64,000 nt of DNA from Lineus longissimus (Eukaryota > Nemertea > Pilidiophora > Heteronemertea > Lineidae): positions 18,119,501-18,183,500 of the forward strand of contig NC_088308.1 of NCBI RefSeq assembly GCF_910592395.1, written 5' to 3'. Position numbers and translations under genes: made by a program. Below are positions 25,827 through 37,200 of the stretch, in pieces. Numbering within the stretch: position 1 is the stretch's first letter; every line of letters starts with the position of its first letter. The notes beneath the pieces were generated by a model. That model made no database searches and was not told where the DNA came from. It worked only from the letters and a program-made list of their open reading frames with translations.

Positions 25827-26058
25827 GTTTGTGACTAATTATTTGAACATATTGGTTGATTTGTTTCAAAGTGGTGAAACACACTCTTCCAATTGTGTTT
25901 AGCGGCATGTATGAACCTTATTCTGATTTTCAGCCCCCCCCCCGTACGCAAAGAATGGTTAAAATGTAAATATACACAACTGACTGCCCAAATTCTTGAC
26001 AATACCTCCCTCTCCCACAGATGCATTCATACTTAAATACTGTTAAAGTATGGCTACC

Positions 26059-26184
26059 CTGCATTACAAAGATTCTTTGTAATGCAGTAATACATCACTC
26101 CATACAAGCATACGGTGCTATACATGGTCAGTGAACTTTTCTTCCCTCATGTATAGCACCGTATGCTTGTATGGAGTGATGTAT
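26059..26184. repeat. Two adjacent perfect hairpins (14-bp and 36-bp stems)
   Basis: CTGCATTACAAAGA and TCTTTGTAATGCAG (26059-26087) are separated by one base. Immediately after, a 36-bp arm (26090-26125) is repeated as an exact reverse complement (26149-26184) across a 23-bp loop. This is probably a young foldback MITE or a recent inverted duplication in the aldolase 3' flank. Confidence 0.9.
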
Positions 26185-27539
26185 CCTGTTACTGGTGAAT
26201 ATTTTTAAACCAAGTTGTTCAAAGTGTCACATTTTTTATTGATCTTATTGATGACCAAAGTGACATATTTAAACTAATGTGTTATTTATATCTCTCAGGT
26301 TACAGTGTCAATATAATTTTTCTTGCATTTTATTTGTTAATTCTTTATTCACAATTTTTGCTATATATCGGCACTCCTGACATACACCCTACTGAGTGTC
26401 CCAGAGAGAATAATGGCTATGAAATAGTTCTGTGCCTTTATTATTGCAGGACCTCTCTGTAAAATATCTTATTCATAGGCTTAGTCTTCTGTGGGGTCGT
26501 TTAGCTAGTCACCTCTCATACTGGTTCAGTGATTGGGTAAAACTTGAAATTTTCATGGCATTATTTTTCAATTTGCTATGAAATAATTTCTGAATATTCC
26601 ACTGTTTGAAGTATACATGTATAGTCAACTGCTTTTTTTACCATGAGTGCGATGGGATTCACACAGTCTCAAATGAAGAGTTTTCTTGGAAAACCAATGA
26701 ATGCTAAATCCTAGTTTTGAAGTTGATTTCTTCACAGCATAGAACTTTCTAAAGAATTTTCCAACAAAATTCCAAACTTTGTTGTTTTTTTCTCAGAAGT
26801 CTAAATGGTACGGTAATAATGATTTTGCAATGAAACTCTTCAAAGTTTTATGTGTATTGACCATCTTGCACTTATGGGATGATATTGAGGTATTTCTAGC
26901 TTATAGTAGATGGATTTTTAATGCTGACAAGGTATTGGTGTTTTAAACAGTATTTTCTTCTCACCATAATGTAGTTAGCCTCTTGTTATTGATTGATCTA
27001 GCTCAATTTTAACCCTGTTCTTCCTGTTGTTTTAAAAACAATCGCAAATTTTTAATCGTGCGTAGAACTACATGTATCATCATTGTTGATTTTTATGATT
27101 TAGAATATGTTGTTTTGGTTCATGAATAGAAAATGTAGAACGATATATGCTGAGTGGTTGAAACTTAAATTGATTGCGGTCCAATGTAGACCTGTTGTAT
27201 GAATGAATAATGATTTATGAGAATGATAACCCATTATTGATATGACTTTAATTCATGTGTGATAATAAATCCAAGGTGTGGTACATCATGCTTTGTTGAT
27301 CCTTTTATCGCTACATGGTCCTGTTGGAGTGCTAGTGGTGTCACCCTTGATACACATGAAATCATGTTTATTTCCCTCCATTCAAATAGTCCATGAATGA
27401 GGACTAAGTCACAACTGGAGTTCCTCAAGAATAAATTCTCTCATCTATACTTAGTATCAAGTAGTAGGATAGTATCAAGATCAATCTGGTCACTGTGTCC
27501 GTCATATACCTATGCAAATGAGTTGGAAAATCCAGCCTG

Positions 27540-27860
27540 ATTATGTCCTGCTGGCCCTGCCGTCCTGTCAACACGGTGAGAGAGATGAGACAGACACAAC
27601 CAGCCTTGTTATGTCCTGCTGTCTGCTCTGCTGTCCTATCAACACAGTGAGGGAGATCAGTCAACACCCAACCCAATTATGACCTGCTGGCTGCCCCGCA
27701 ATCCTGTCAACAAGTGAGGGAGATGAGGCAGTCACACCCAGCCCTATTACGTGCATGACCTGCTGGCTGCCCCGCCATCCTGTCAACAAGTGAGAGAGAT
27801 GAGCCACTCACCCCATGTCCTACTGCCTGCCCCGCCATCCTGTCAACATGGTGAGAGAGA
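27540..27860. repeat. Minisatellite, about five ~65-70-bp units
   Basis: Units share TATGTCCTGCTG or its variants, then CCTGTCAACA and GTGAGRGAGATGAG, followed by a CAGCC stretch. Copies are diverged. The array keeps minus-strand frames open (the AGQAVGH type) without being a gene. Confidence 0.8.
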
Positions 27861-28750
27861 TCTGATTTTATGACCGGTGTGAATACACTGGTTCTATCTA
27901 CCCTTCCAGACTGACCCAAAGCCCCTTTTATCCGGCTGTTCCAGTATACCGTGTCATTGTTTGTGTATTTCATATACCTATGCAAAATGCCTGGACAAGC
28001 CCATTTCAAATATCCAGTTGGCAACACTGTGTACATAGGACCAGTGTAATGAAGTGACCCATTTATTGATTTCCAGGGAAAGGGCCGTCCTACATGACTT
28101 AAGTTTTCCACATGCTGCGTATGAATTGAATGTCATAAAGAAAGCAACAACACGGTTTTGAGATAACAGCTTTATCATCAACTGTGATACAAATCCGTAA
28201 GGAGTCATGTCCATAGCACATTTGAACTGAATACACAACTCAAAACTGAAATACTGCAGGTGAATAAAATCATATTTTATACATCAAGTTGGAAGTTTAC
28301 AAAATGCCTCAAAAAAATAGGGAAGGGAAAACGAAATTCTCCTCATAGATTTAGCTTAAGTCGGATATCCATTCCAACAAATGTCCAAGATGAGAAGAAC
28401 AATTTCCCTGAAGCAATGTGGTAATAACTAAGCCAGCAGCAAACTACTTTGATTTAGCCTACGTTATCCTTGGGCATACAGTTAGCACCAAAATATGCAT
28501 GTCCACTGAGAGCGGTCTGATCACACCCTGGAGAATCAGCACCACATATCCCAAGTGCAATCCTACACTACATAATACACTGTATGATGTCCTGAAACTG
28601 ATATCCGGAAAGAACAATTTAAAGCAATATTTTCAATGCTGTGAGTTTTCTTCAATCGGGAAGTTAAAATGAATCGAAACAAATTCACCAAAAAACATAA
28701 TGCTCCCTGTGTCGAGAATTTACTGTACAATGTCTATATGAAGTAGTTCG

Positions 28751-28756
28751 TTTATT
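28751..28756 (-). terminator. DRG2 poly(A) signal AATAAA
   Basis: AATAAA on the minus strand lies about 45 nt beyond the DRG2 stop codon, which implies a very short 3' UTR. It is assigned by position and consensus. Confidence 0.5.
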
Positions 28757-28799
28757 TTACAAGTCTCTCACATTTTCAAGTTACAACTTTGCTGCGATG

Positions 28800-31700
28800 T
28801 TATTTTTTCACAACTTGGATGACATCGTCATGGCCCATAGTATGTTGTAGACCGACTCGTTGAGGGTTGAATTTGACACTCTGACCCTATAAATAGAAAA
28901 TAATAATTTTAATCTCCAGACATCTTACTTCAATTCATGCCCGACTGAAGGATATGACGACTTTTTTAGTGCAAATATGTTCAAATTTCAATGATGCACT
29001 GCTGAATCTTCTCATAGTTGTGGAGACTGTGATGAACTAAGGTCACGGTTCTTGACAAAGATAGGACTGAGAAAGTGACAGCATACATACCCAAACTAAT
29101 GCATAACGAAATTGCGGGACTAATGTTCTATGGATATTGTGGCACTGAAATAAATGGACAAATAGGATAATAGATGATTGAAAATTTGGAGAATTTTAAC
29201 AGGATATGCATTACCTTACATGTCTGGTTTATTCTCTGTCCAGGGTTTCCCCCCCTAAAATATATCAAGGGGGATATCCCCCCCTTAATTTTGAGCACTT
29301 AAGTTTGTTTTACTGTCAAATGAGTAATTTTCATGATTTGATATGTAAAATAAGAACATTTGGGAGCCAATTGTACCAGTTTTAGGGCCAAAAAACGTCT
29401 CAGGAGGGGTCATATACCATTTTTTAAGAAAAAAAATATTTTAGAAAAAATTTTTTTCTTGGCTCCCCTCAAATTTAATCCTGGCGGAAACCCTGCTGCC
29501 TCTTAGAAAGTGGCAGTAGGATCTCTCTAGGGGGTATGGGTCAACATGACGTCACAATGTTGTCAAATTCATGAAGAGCTTCGTAAAGTCAAGTAAAGTA
29601 CATCACTAAATTACCAACATGCATCACCTTTCTTTTGAAGAACAGTTATGCTAGTGAAGACTATTAAACTATATGATCAGAAATGGGTGAAAGTTTTTTA
29701 AATCTTACCACATGTTCAACTGTACATCCTCTTCGTAAAATAAGGCCACCTTCAAAATCAGGATGTTCTGAAAATTGACAGTAACAAAATGAAAACAGGC
29801 TTCCAAAAAACAAATTCTACTTATGGTAACTGCTTTTTCTACCAAAATTAATGGTTGATGCATTCGAGTTGAAATTTTAGAGAGTTTCATGTTTGCCTCC
29901 CAAACCAGCTTACAGTATTATCCAAGTGGTTATGCCTAATGTTATTTCGTTTCTTTCATCTTTCAGACTACATTCCAAACAAATTTACCAGCTAGATTGG
30001 CATTCTGATTCATTGGACCCGAGTCTCCAGACTTACCTCCCCTTTTCTTTGTATACACTCGCACTAATGCTAAGTATTCCCATACTCTTTCCAGTAGGTA
30101 GTCAAGATTCAGATTCATATTACAACTGAAATAGAAGAAAAGTGAACATTATACATGTTGAAGGGACAAGGAGACCATACGATCTGGGCAATAAAGGCAA
30201 ATTCTTACAGGTAAACATCTCCCAAATCAAGATTTTTTTGGCACAACCAACTATGGCCAAGTGATTCTGACGAAGGAGTATGGACCACCATGTTATGTCT
30301 ACAAAAATGTCTTACCTAAGGACAACAGTGTCTGGCTGTCTTGCTAATCTGTCCACCTCTTCTATAGATATCTGATCTATTTTGTTGTATACCTGAAGTG
30401 GAACAGTTTTTGATATATCACAATAGAACCTCTCTATTAAGGACACCCTTGGGACTGACAAGTGCTGTCCTTAATAGAGAGGTGTCCTGATAAGAGGTCA
30501 AATGGAATGGAAACAACTAATTTGGGACTAAAACTAGTGTCCTTGGTGGAGAGGTGACCGCTTAGGGAGGTTCCACTGTATATGGTTAATCTAATTCATC
30601 CCCACTATTGAGTAGACAGTGGGGTAGCAGCCTTTCGATAAATCACTGTAGATCAGGCGCAGAACGCAGTGTACATTTTCAAGGCCCGACATCGAACCGA
30701 CGACACCAACAGCTGATGACGTAACGCAGGACGAGCCAGCAAGTGATGTCACTACGATGCAATGGACCTCGCGAGACACAATTGGTTTAACCACAGTCGC
30801 TTATGAAATCTAACTGGACATCTCCACAGCTCGTCATGGAGAGCTGAGCATCATCACGGCATCATGATGACGTCACTAGCCTATACTTACGTATAAACAA
30901 TTCAGGTAGACTCTGTTGCCTACTATCACATCTATAAACTGGTCCGCTGTGGCATCTTCCCTGAACAGAACTTCGGCATTAAAAATTTCTTAGAAAATAT
31001 TAAGGAAGACAATGACTGTTTATGTTTCTGTTTTGAAACAGAGACAATTTAGATGACACAAAAAACCAGTTCATCCAGAAACACAATCCTTGGTTCTCCT
31101 GGATTCGAACCCAAGCCCTTACCGCATCATAATAAGCAGTGTAAACTTCTTGATTATGAGGATTCAAAGTTGATTTGATGAAAAAGGATACTATATTCAT
31201 GTAATATGAGCTGAACTAGTTTTTCATTGCAGTAGGTCAGCGGTATCGTAGAATTGAAGGACAGACCACCACCTTTCTTTACCTGTAAGAAAAACAGTAA
31301 TTTTTATAATCAACGTACAACTACAAGTAGTACAAGCGCTGGAATTATCGTCTTTGAGTAAAAAATAGTAGTGACAGGATTTATTTTGATTGCCATTAAC
31401 TGCTGGTCAAATTATGGCCCCATGACAATTGGGCAAAAAAGCAAGACAAGGTTTCAGAAAATAACGTAAAAAGTAGCAAAACTTTTTGTTTACACCCTGT
31501 AATAGAACACTTACTTTAAAGTATATGTTAGGCCTTCTTTGATTTAAACGTATACCGACTTCTTCCAACTCTTTTTCTAAAAGGCTCCTACAAAGATAAA
31601 ACAAACGATTGGAATAGACGTATACCGACTTATCCAAACATTTTCTAAAAGGTTCCTGGGAAATTTTAATCTCTTTCCGTCACTGCCAAACATGTATGTG

Positions 31701-33602
31701 TGCGTGTTACAGAACCAAAAGCTTAGGCAAAAGGTGGAAAACCTCTTCTGTGAACATGCATATTTTAACAAATAGCCAACAAAGATACCTTTGTACTTCA
31801 CCCTTAGTGGCATCCAGCATCATAATGACCAGATCAGCTGTTCTTGCCACTGCTATCACCTGCCGTCCTCGACCCTTGCCTGCAACAAACACAAACAAAT
31901 GTCAACAAAGCTTTTCAATTCGATGCATGTATACTTGATGATTTTTTACCGATAATAATAACTTTCTATCAAAGATGATGAACAAATCGGCAGGTATTCC
32001 AAACTACTTATTTTTCTGTTAGAGAGAATGTCAACTTGCGGAAAAAAACTCTCCGCTCAGAAATCAGTACCAGTTTAATGCTATATTAATGGTGAGCCTT
32101 GACCAGGGGGACAGGGTTAACACTGACTGCTGCATATCAAACTGACCTGACGCAGCTCCTTCAATAATACCAGGCAGATCCAGTAACTGGATGTTTGCTC
32201 CATTGTACTGAAAGAAGATGAAGAAACAATTTGAAACAATGAAACCATCTGAATGGAAATTATGCAATCATAAACACTTAAGCATCCAAATCGATACTGT
32301 GTTGCAGAGAGATATTCGGTGGTGTTTAACTATAATTTCCATTTGTCCCAAATTGGTCTTCTGAGGACAAAGTCACAACCGCAATGCAGGGAGTCATTCA
32401 TTTTAACATGATAAAGGAGCTGGCTTGCACGACATCCAAGGGGTGAATATGATGTGGTAGCAACACCTCTGAGAGATTAATTCATCAGCATCCTTGAGAT
32501 GCAATAAGAATTTAGGCCTGGTTACCTCAATAACGCCTGGAATGCAGGTCAAGGTTGTGAACTCGTAGTTGGCACATTCACTGAATGTATGCGTCAGCGT
32601 GTTCAGGAGTGTTGACTGAAATGGTAAAGAATATCATATTTCGTGAAAATGCATCATATTTTACATGGATCTGTCCCACCACGAGTGGATAGTTCTGTTT
32701 TGAAAAATCCTTTTACAAGTATCAAATCACCTCATCAACTTGAAAGCGTTAATATTCTGATGTGGTGGAATGAAAGCTTCCTGATGTAAACGATCAAAAT
32801 CCAGTTCTTATCATTAAGTGTCCCATGTTTAGAGGGCATGTCTGAAATTAGTTACCTTTCCTACAGATGGGAATCCAATTAAGGCACATCTGGCATCGCC
32901 TGATTTCATTACATCGAAACCTTCACCCTGAAAACGCAAATACAATTTTCATCATAAAAGTTCTTCAACTTCTTAAATGTTGCCAGCAAATCCTCGAGTC
33001 ACTGTCTCAATTCATAATTTGAGAATTTATCATAGTTACCTTTGCTCCAGATTTCCCAACTGGTTCCAAGAGCTGGGCTCGGTATTTGGCAAGTTTGGCC
33101 TTCAGTAGACCCAAATGGTACTCAGTTGCTGAAAAAAGACAATTAAATGGTTGAATAATCTTTGGCCTACAAATATTTTCTATGTTTCTAATGACCTACG
33201 CTATGCTGTCCATGTCTTTATTTCCTTGTGGTTCAGGTGAGAAATATAACGTTGTATTGTAGTAGGAGTGCAGTAGTTAGTTATTATGCATGCAAATTCC
33301 TTGAAACTTGGCATTAAAAGAGTTTCACCAGCCTCATTTGCCAATGTGGTCCTTTTCTGATTAATGATTTTGGGCAACTCGCATACTTGCATGCAAATTT
33401 TGTCGTGGGAATGATAGTCAGTCATTCATGCGTGACCTCAGAATGACCTTTTTTGTGAACAAGGACATTATTGGTGAAAAGACGCGACGGCTCCTGGCCG
33501 ATTTTGCTGCATTTCAAGATAAGGGTGATCACTCTTACCCTTATTTTTCTGAGTTCGGGCGATCTCTTTCTCGATTTCCGATATTTTTTCGAGGACACCC
33601 AT
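28800..33602 (-). CDS. DRG2: DRG2, developmentally regulated GTP-binding protein 2, 14 exons, complete
   Basis: Exons in coding order: 33539-33602, 33040-33128, 32856-32927, 32526-32615, 32147-32207, 31789-31879, 31515-31587, 31192-31282, 30891-30988, 30316-30392, 30037-30125, 29709-29767, 29091-29144, 28800-28886; 1095 nt, 364 aa, the same length as human DRG2. This is an OBG/DRG-type GTPase linked in animals and yeast to ribosomes and translation, stabilised by a DFRP2-type partner. Visible motifs: start [21 protein letters not shown]-loop GFPSVGKST (about residues 69-77), G2-region [15 protein letters not shown] (115-118), NKID (246-249), and a C-terminal TGS region ending [23 protein letters not shown]2 rather than DRG1 is shown by [20 protein letters not shown] and by [17 protein letters not shown]. 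It is divergent from COX11 and convergent with threonine aldolase. Confidence 0.96.
29241..29495. mobile_element. Short TIR element (CAGGGTTTCC ends) in a DRG2 intron
   Basis: It opens CAGGGTTTCCCCCCC and closes GGCGGAAACCCTG, giving inverted CAGGGTTTCC termini. The core is AT-rich with poly-A and poly-T runs. Termini of this form are common in hAT-like MITEs. Flanking duplications are unclear. Confidence 0.55.
30419..30580 (+). mobile_element. Foldback MITE, TAGAACCTCTCTATTAAGG family, copy 3
   Basis: It begins ACAATAGAACCTCTCTATT and ends TTAGGGAGGTTCCACTGTA. It is nearly collinear with the copy at 9448-9620 and lies in a DRG2 intron. Confidence 0.75.
31080..31140 (-). repeat. Fragment of a tRNA-derived SINE
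   Basis: The minus strand carries the B-box-like GGGTTCGAATCC in GGGCTTGGGTTCGAATCCAG. No A box with correct spacing and no cloverleaf fold was recognised, so this is a SINE remnant rather than a tRNA gene. Confidence 0.4.
31618..31658 (-). pseudogene. Decayed partial duplicate of DRG2 exon 7
   Basis: About 41 bp repeats the 5' part of the exon at 31515-31587, including the acceptor AG, with several substitutions and a small deletion. Read on the minus strand, AACCTTTTAGAAAATG parallels AGCCTTTTAGAAAAAG, and AAGTCGGTATACG is shared with the real exon. The copy loses the ELEEVGIRL reading after a few codons and is frameshifted, so it cannot replace the exon. It sits 69 bp upstream of it in the preceding intron. 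Confidence 0.7.
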
Positions 33603-33765
33603 TTTAAAGTTTTGTTACACACTGTCGAAAATGCCAAATATGAAACAAATATTGAGTAATTCGAGATTTTATTTCGTGAAAACTTGAAGACGTGTGTTTT
33701 CATCCACCATTTTCGGCCCCGGAAATTGCCGAAGAAGAAAACATTTGTTCGGAGTTCTCCGTAAC

Positions 33766-33773
33766 AAGATGGC
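33766..33773 (+). promoter_or_regulatory. YY1-like motif AAGATGGC
   Basis: CAAGATGGCTGCG lies about 165 bp upstream of the DRG2 start codon. AAGATGGC is the YY1 core, which is frequent near transcription starts of housekeeping genes. Assigned by consensus and position only. Confidence 0.3.
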
Positions 33774-34020
33774 TGCGCCCACAAAACGAAGAAGTTGTAA
33801 TATTTTCCTTTAAAAGGTAATATTTGCACCTTTTCTTGGAGATTTTTGTAATTTTCATAACACGTTTGTTGACGTTGTTACTCTAACTTTGTCACACTGC
33901 TGACTGACTGCAGCGCTGATGCAAAATGAAGCGCTCACAACTGGAAATTCCCATACTGAAGAAATGATATGCATTGCCATGTACATCATACATTACAATA
34001 CATGCATACATGTTACAAAA

Positions 34021-34452
34021 CATGTCAGTTCGGCAAACGTCAAAATTCGGCAGCGATGCCGTCTGAGGCAACCGTTGCCGTAAAGTGACACTTCCGGTGA
34101 AAATTGACACCACAGCATTGAAAATCATTGAGTAAGTGTATTAGAATTGAACCTCCATCAGTTGGTCTGACGCCACATTTCAGTGGAGGCCATTCTGAAA
34201 ATTGAGAATTTTCAAAAATGCGTTGATAGACTTACATTTCCTTGGGTAAATATTTAGATCAATACCAGCTGCCCCCTATTAATCTATAATGGAACCCCCG
34301 ATCGGCAGCGCTCGGCCGAAGTAATCCCGAAGCTGAGGGATGCCGCGTGAGGCATCCGAGGGATGCCGTATAAAGCAACCGTTGCCGTTAACAGCAACGG
34401 GGGATTCCTCGAACGGCATCGCTGCCGAATTTTGACGTTTGCTGAACTGATG
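34021..34452. repeat. GC-rich inverted repeat with ~40-bp arms
   Basis: The left arm GTTCGGCAAACGTCAAAATT followed by CGGCAGCGATGCCGT is repeated at 34412-34452 as its reverse complement, with one or two mismatches. The roughly 350 bp between the arms carries further GATGCCG and CAACCGTTGCCG words in both orientations. It is probably a MITE inserted in the DRG2/COX11 promoter interval. Confidence 0.75.
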
Positions 34453-34749
34453 TTATGTATGTACACGAATACGTGCAGAGAGATATTTCGACATTTGTCA
34501 TCATAGAAAAGGAAGGCTTTGACCTGTGTTACTTGACCTCTGCTGGTGACATATTGGTAGCCGGTCAGGGCGGGCGTCTTTAACTAACCACGTTGACCTT
34601 TAACCTCATAAAATCGAGTCGAAGAGAAGAAAAGTGACATTGAGAACAAGAAAGATTCATTCTGTAGTCAGTCTGAATGATCCTTATTTCACTGGAAGCC
34701 CCCTTACCCTTTTTACACATCTCATTTCGCTACTTCCAGAATTTACAAG

Positions 34750-36465
34750 ATGGCCTATTTCCAAAGAGGACAGTCCTTCCTCGTCACATCCTTCAGAACA
34801 ATGAATGGATTGATAGGACGGTCGGCGTCGAGTGCGGTAGTCCGAACTCTCAGCACGAAATGTATATCATCGCCTCTGGCAAGGAGAAACAATCTAATAC
34901 TGAACAGCAAGTCAATTTGTAAGAGTTGCTGGAGCAACTTTGCAAGATGTAGGGACACTCAATCTGCACTCAACCCTAACCTACCGTGTCAAGTCATTGT
35001 CAGAAATATCTCATCAGGGAGGGGTGACTCAAGGAAAAGTAACAGAACAGCTGTACTGTACATCTGTGCTATTGGGATCGGCATGGTGGGAATGGCGTAT
35101 GCTGGTGTGCCTCTCTATCGGATATTTTGTCAGGTAAGATTTAGATAGTGTCGTATGTGCCTGAAATATTAAGACAAGATAGGAAATCTGCTTTTGTTTA
35201 CTTCTGTTTGCTGATAGTAATTCAGCTAAAATGGAAGTTCCGTCGATACTGCCCCACTGGCATCTCTTTTCGTACTTGTTTCTTAGGAAATTTTCTTTTC
35301 TTTCTTATAGGCATCTGGATTGGGAGGCCAACCAGTTCGAGGACACGATATTTCAAAAGTTAGTGATATGGCGAAAGTTGAAGACAGAGTGATACGAGTA
35401 CAATTCAATGCTGACACGGCCTCAAGTATGCAATGGAACTTCCGACCACAGCAAGCAGAAGTGCGGGTGTGTATGAAAGTAGTTCCGACTCCAATCAGCC
35501 CTCTCCTTGGCGGTCAGTAGGACTCGAGGAGGTTTGAAAGAGGTCCTTTTTAAACTCATCAGCGGGGTACAATGAAAACAGTTTGGGGAAGTCGCTGAAT
35601 ACCTACGTATACCTGAAGGCCGTTTGTCTTGGTTTCAAGATGGCTATTGATGTTTTATATCTGTTTGTTTCAGGTTGCTCCAGGAGAGACTGCTCTTGCC
35701 TTCTATACCGCTAAAAACCCGACAGATAAACCAATAACGGGGATATCTACATACAATGTAGTGCCGTTCGAAGCCGGCCAATATTTCAACAAAATTCAGG
35801 TATGGAAAGTTCACCCGCATATATGTGTCCTTGATACAAATATCAACAGGAAGTCCTGAATAAATATGACTGGTTGCTGTGATGAGATTAACGTCTTTGG
35901 ATTAGTTGCCAGATGTATTGTAGTATGGTTCTAATTTCTCCTTTGCTATTGACTTGATTGATAATTTGCATTCTCATTCAGCATTTGATGGGAACTTTGT
36001 TCTATTACAGTGTTTCTGCTTCGAGGAACAGAGGTTAAATCCTCATGAACAGGTAAGAGGTATTATTAGAGTACCTGGTATCAATGAAAAAAATGTTGAT
36101 CGGTGTCACCACTGTTGAGGAGGAATGTTGTGTGCTCCTGTTGCACCTGTCAAATAAGACAAAAATGAGACTAAAACTCCTTACAGATTGTGTAGATTCA
36201 TTGGTCTTCAGCAAAACAAACAAAGCACTTGGTATTCTAATGTCAGATTCCTTAAGGTTTATGTTTGCTTCAGATAAACTGAAAATGTCCTATATCTTTT
36301 CAGGTTGATATGCCCGTTTTCTTCTACATTGATCCAGAGTTTGCGGAGGATCCAAAAGTGGAAGGTGTCGATCGAATAATTCTTTCATACACATTTTTCG
36401 AAGCAAAGGAAGGTTTTGAGGTGCCGGTACCACCATATCTTCAACACTGGAGACAAACTGCTTGA
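34750..36465 (+). CDS. COX11: COX11, cytochrome c oxidase copper chaperone, 5 exons, complete
   Basis: Exons: 34750-35133, 35311-35466, 35674-35799, 36011-36052, 36304-36465; 870 nt, 289 aa, all introns phase 0. COX11 is an inner-membrane protein that delivers copper to the CuB site of COX1 during complex IV assembly. The first ~95 residues are Arg/Ser-rich (mitochondrial targeting), followed by one membrane segment (YICAIGIGMVGMAYAGVPLY). The intermembrane-space domain contains LQWNFRP-type SMQWNFRPQQAEV, APGETALAFYTAKNPTDKP, GISTYNVVPFEAGQYFNKIQ, the copper ligand motif CFCFEEQ (Cys223, Cys225; its own 42-bp exon) and DMPVFFYIDPEFAEDP. The C-terminus EVPVPPYLQHWRQTA extends slightly past the usual end. 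It is divergent from DRG2. Confidence 0.96.
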
Positions 36466-37089
36466 TTGTGTGATATTTTAGAAATACATATCTATGTAGG
36501 AGTTCCCTTCTGTTTTCGGTGTAGACCAGCACTGAATCAAAAACAATGTTGAATAATGTTAGTGGCGTCTGCTTTTAGGTGAAGAAGCAGGCTAATAAGC
36601 CTGCCAGCACTACCGTAAAAAGTTCTGAAGGTTATAATGACTTTCTCTCATTGGAATCGGGATAAGAACTCAAGCAGACATGGGGGAAGGATTTTATTTG
36701 GACTGTGAATAGTATTACTATACTCATCAAAGCGCAAATTCAACTCAAGGTTGTAAATTCTGTATGTACCTATTTTTAATCTTGTCATGAGGGTGGAAAT
36801 TTAGTCTGTATGCTAATTCACAGGCCCATTGATGCAAACAAAAATAACCTTATCAAGTAGGCCATGAATTTCTCACTTAATCACTTGCATCTAAAATAGT
36901 GAGCTGGCCTTATGTTTTGCTGACATACTGACTAAATACCTGTATCCTTCCTCATGTTCATGATATGTTTGTGTCAATATCATAATGATGATGTAAAAGA
37001 TGTGATGCCACTCTGAGTGATAAATTATATTTTATAACAAATATATGTCTTGTTGGTACTTTTCCTGTTTGACATCAATCATGTTTTGG

Positions 37090-37200
37090 GTAAGTGGCTT
37101 GCTCAAGGGCACCGAGATTACACAGAGGTGGTGAGACCAGGTATCAAACCCACAACTGCCTGGCTCTGACCCACTGAATCCATCGACCATACTGCTGATT
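37090..37200 (-). repeat. SINE remnant (tRNA-type B box plus CCTTGAGCAAGCCACTTA motif)
   Basis: On the minus strand, TGGGTTTGATACCTGG resembles a B box and is followed about 30 bp later by GTGCCCTTGAGCAAGCCAC. The CCTTGAGCAAG(G/C)CACTTA word recurs in conserved cores of many metazoan SINEs. A related word is at 58967-58987 on the plus strand. Confidence 0.5.

Larger units (their letters stand above)
25827..28750. other. Convergent interval between threonine aldolase and DRG2 3' ends
   Basis: It holds the 3' UTRs of both genes, a double foldback (26059-26184) and a GC-richer minisatellite (27540-27860). Candidate plus-strand AATAAA signals are at 27264-27269 and 27430. No further gene was recognised; short ORFs here have no family resemblance that I can name. 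Confidence 0.5.
33603..34749. promoter_or_regulatory. Shared 1.1-kb upstream region of DRG2 (-) and COX11 (+)
   Basis: The start codons diverge across this interval. It contains a YY1-like site and a GC-rich inverted repeat at 34021-34452. No additional gene was recognised. The 135-aa minus-strand frame across 33422-33829 overlaps DRG2 exon 1 in the wrong frame and is spurious. Confidence 0.6.

Noticed and set aside
33422-33829. 135-aa minus-strand ORF
   Set aside because: It overlaps DRG2 exon 1 in the wrong frame; the true frame reads [20 protein letters not shown] and ends at a splice donor.
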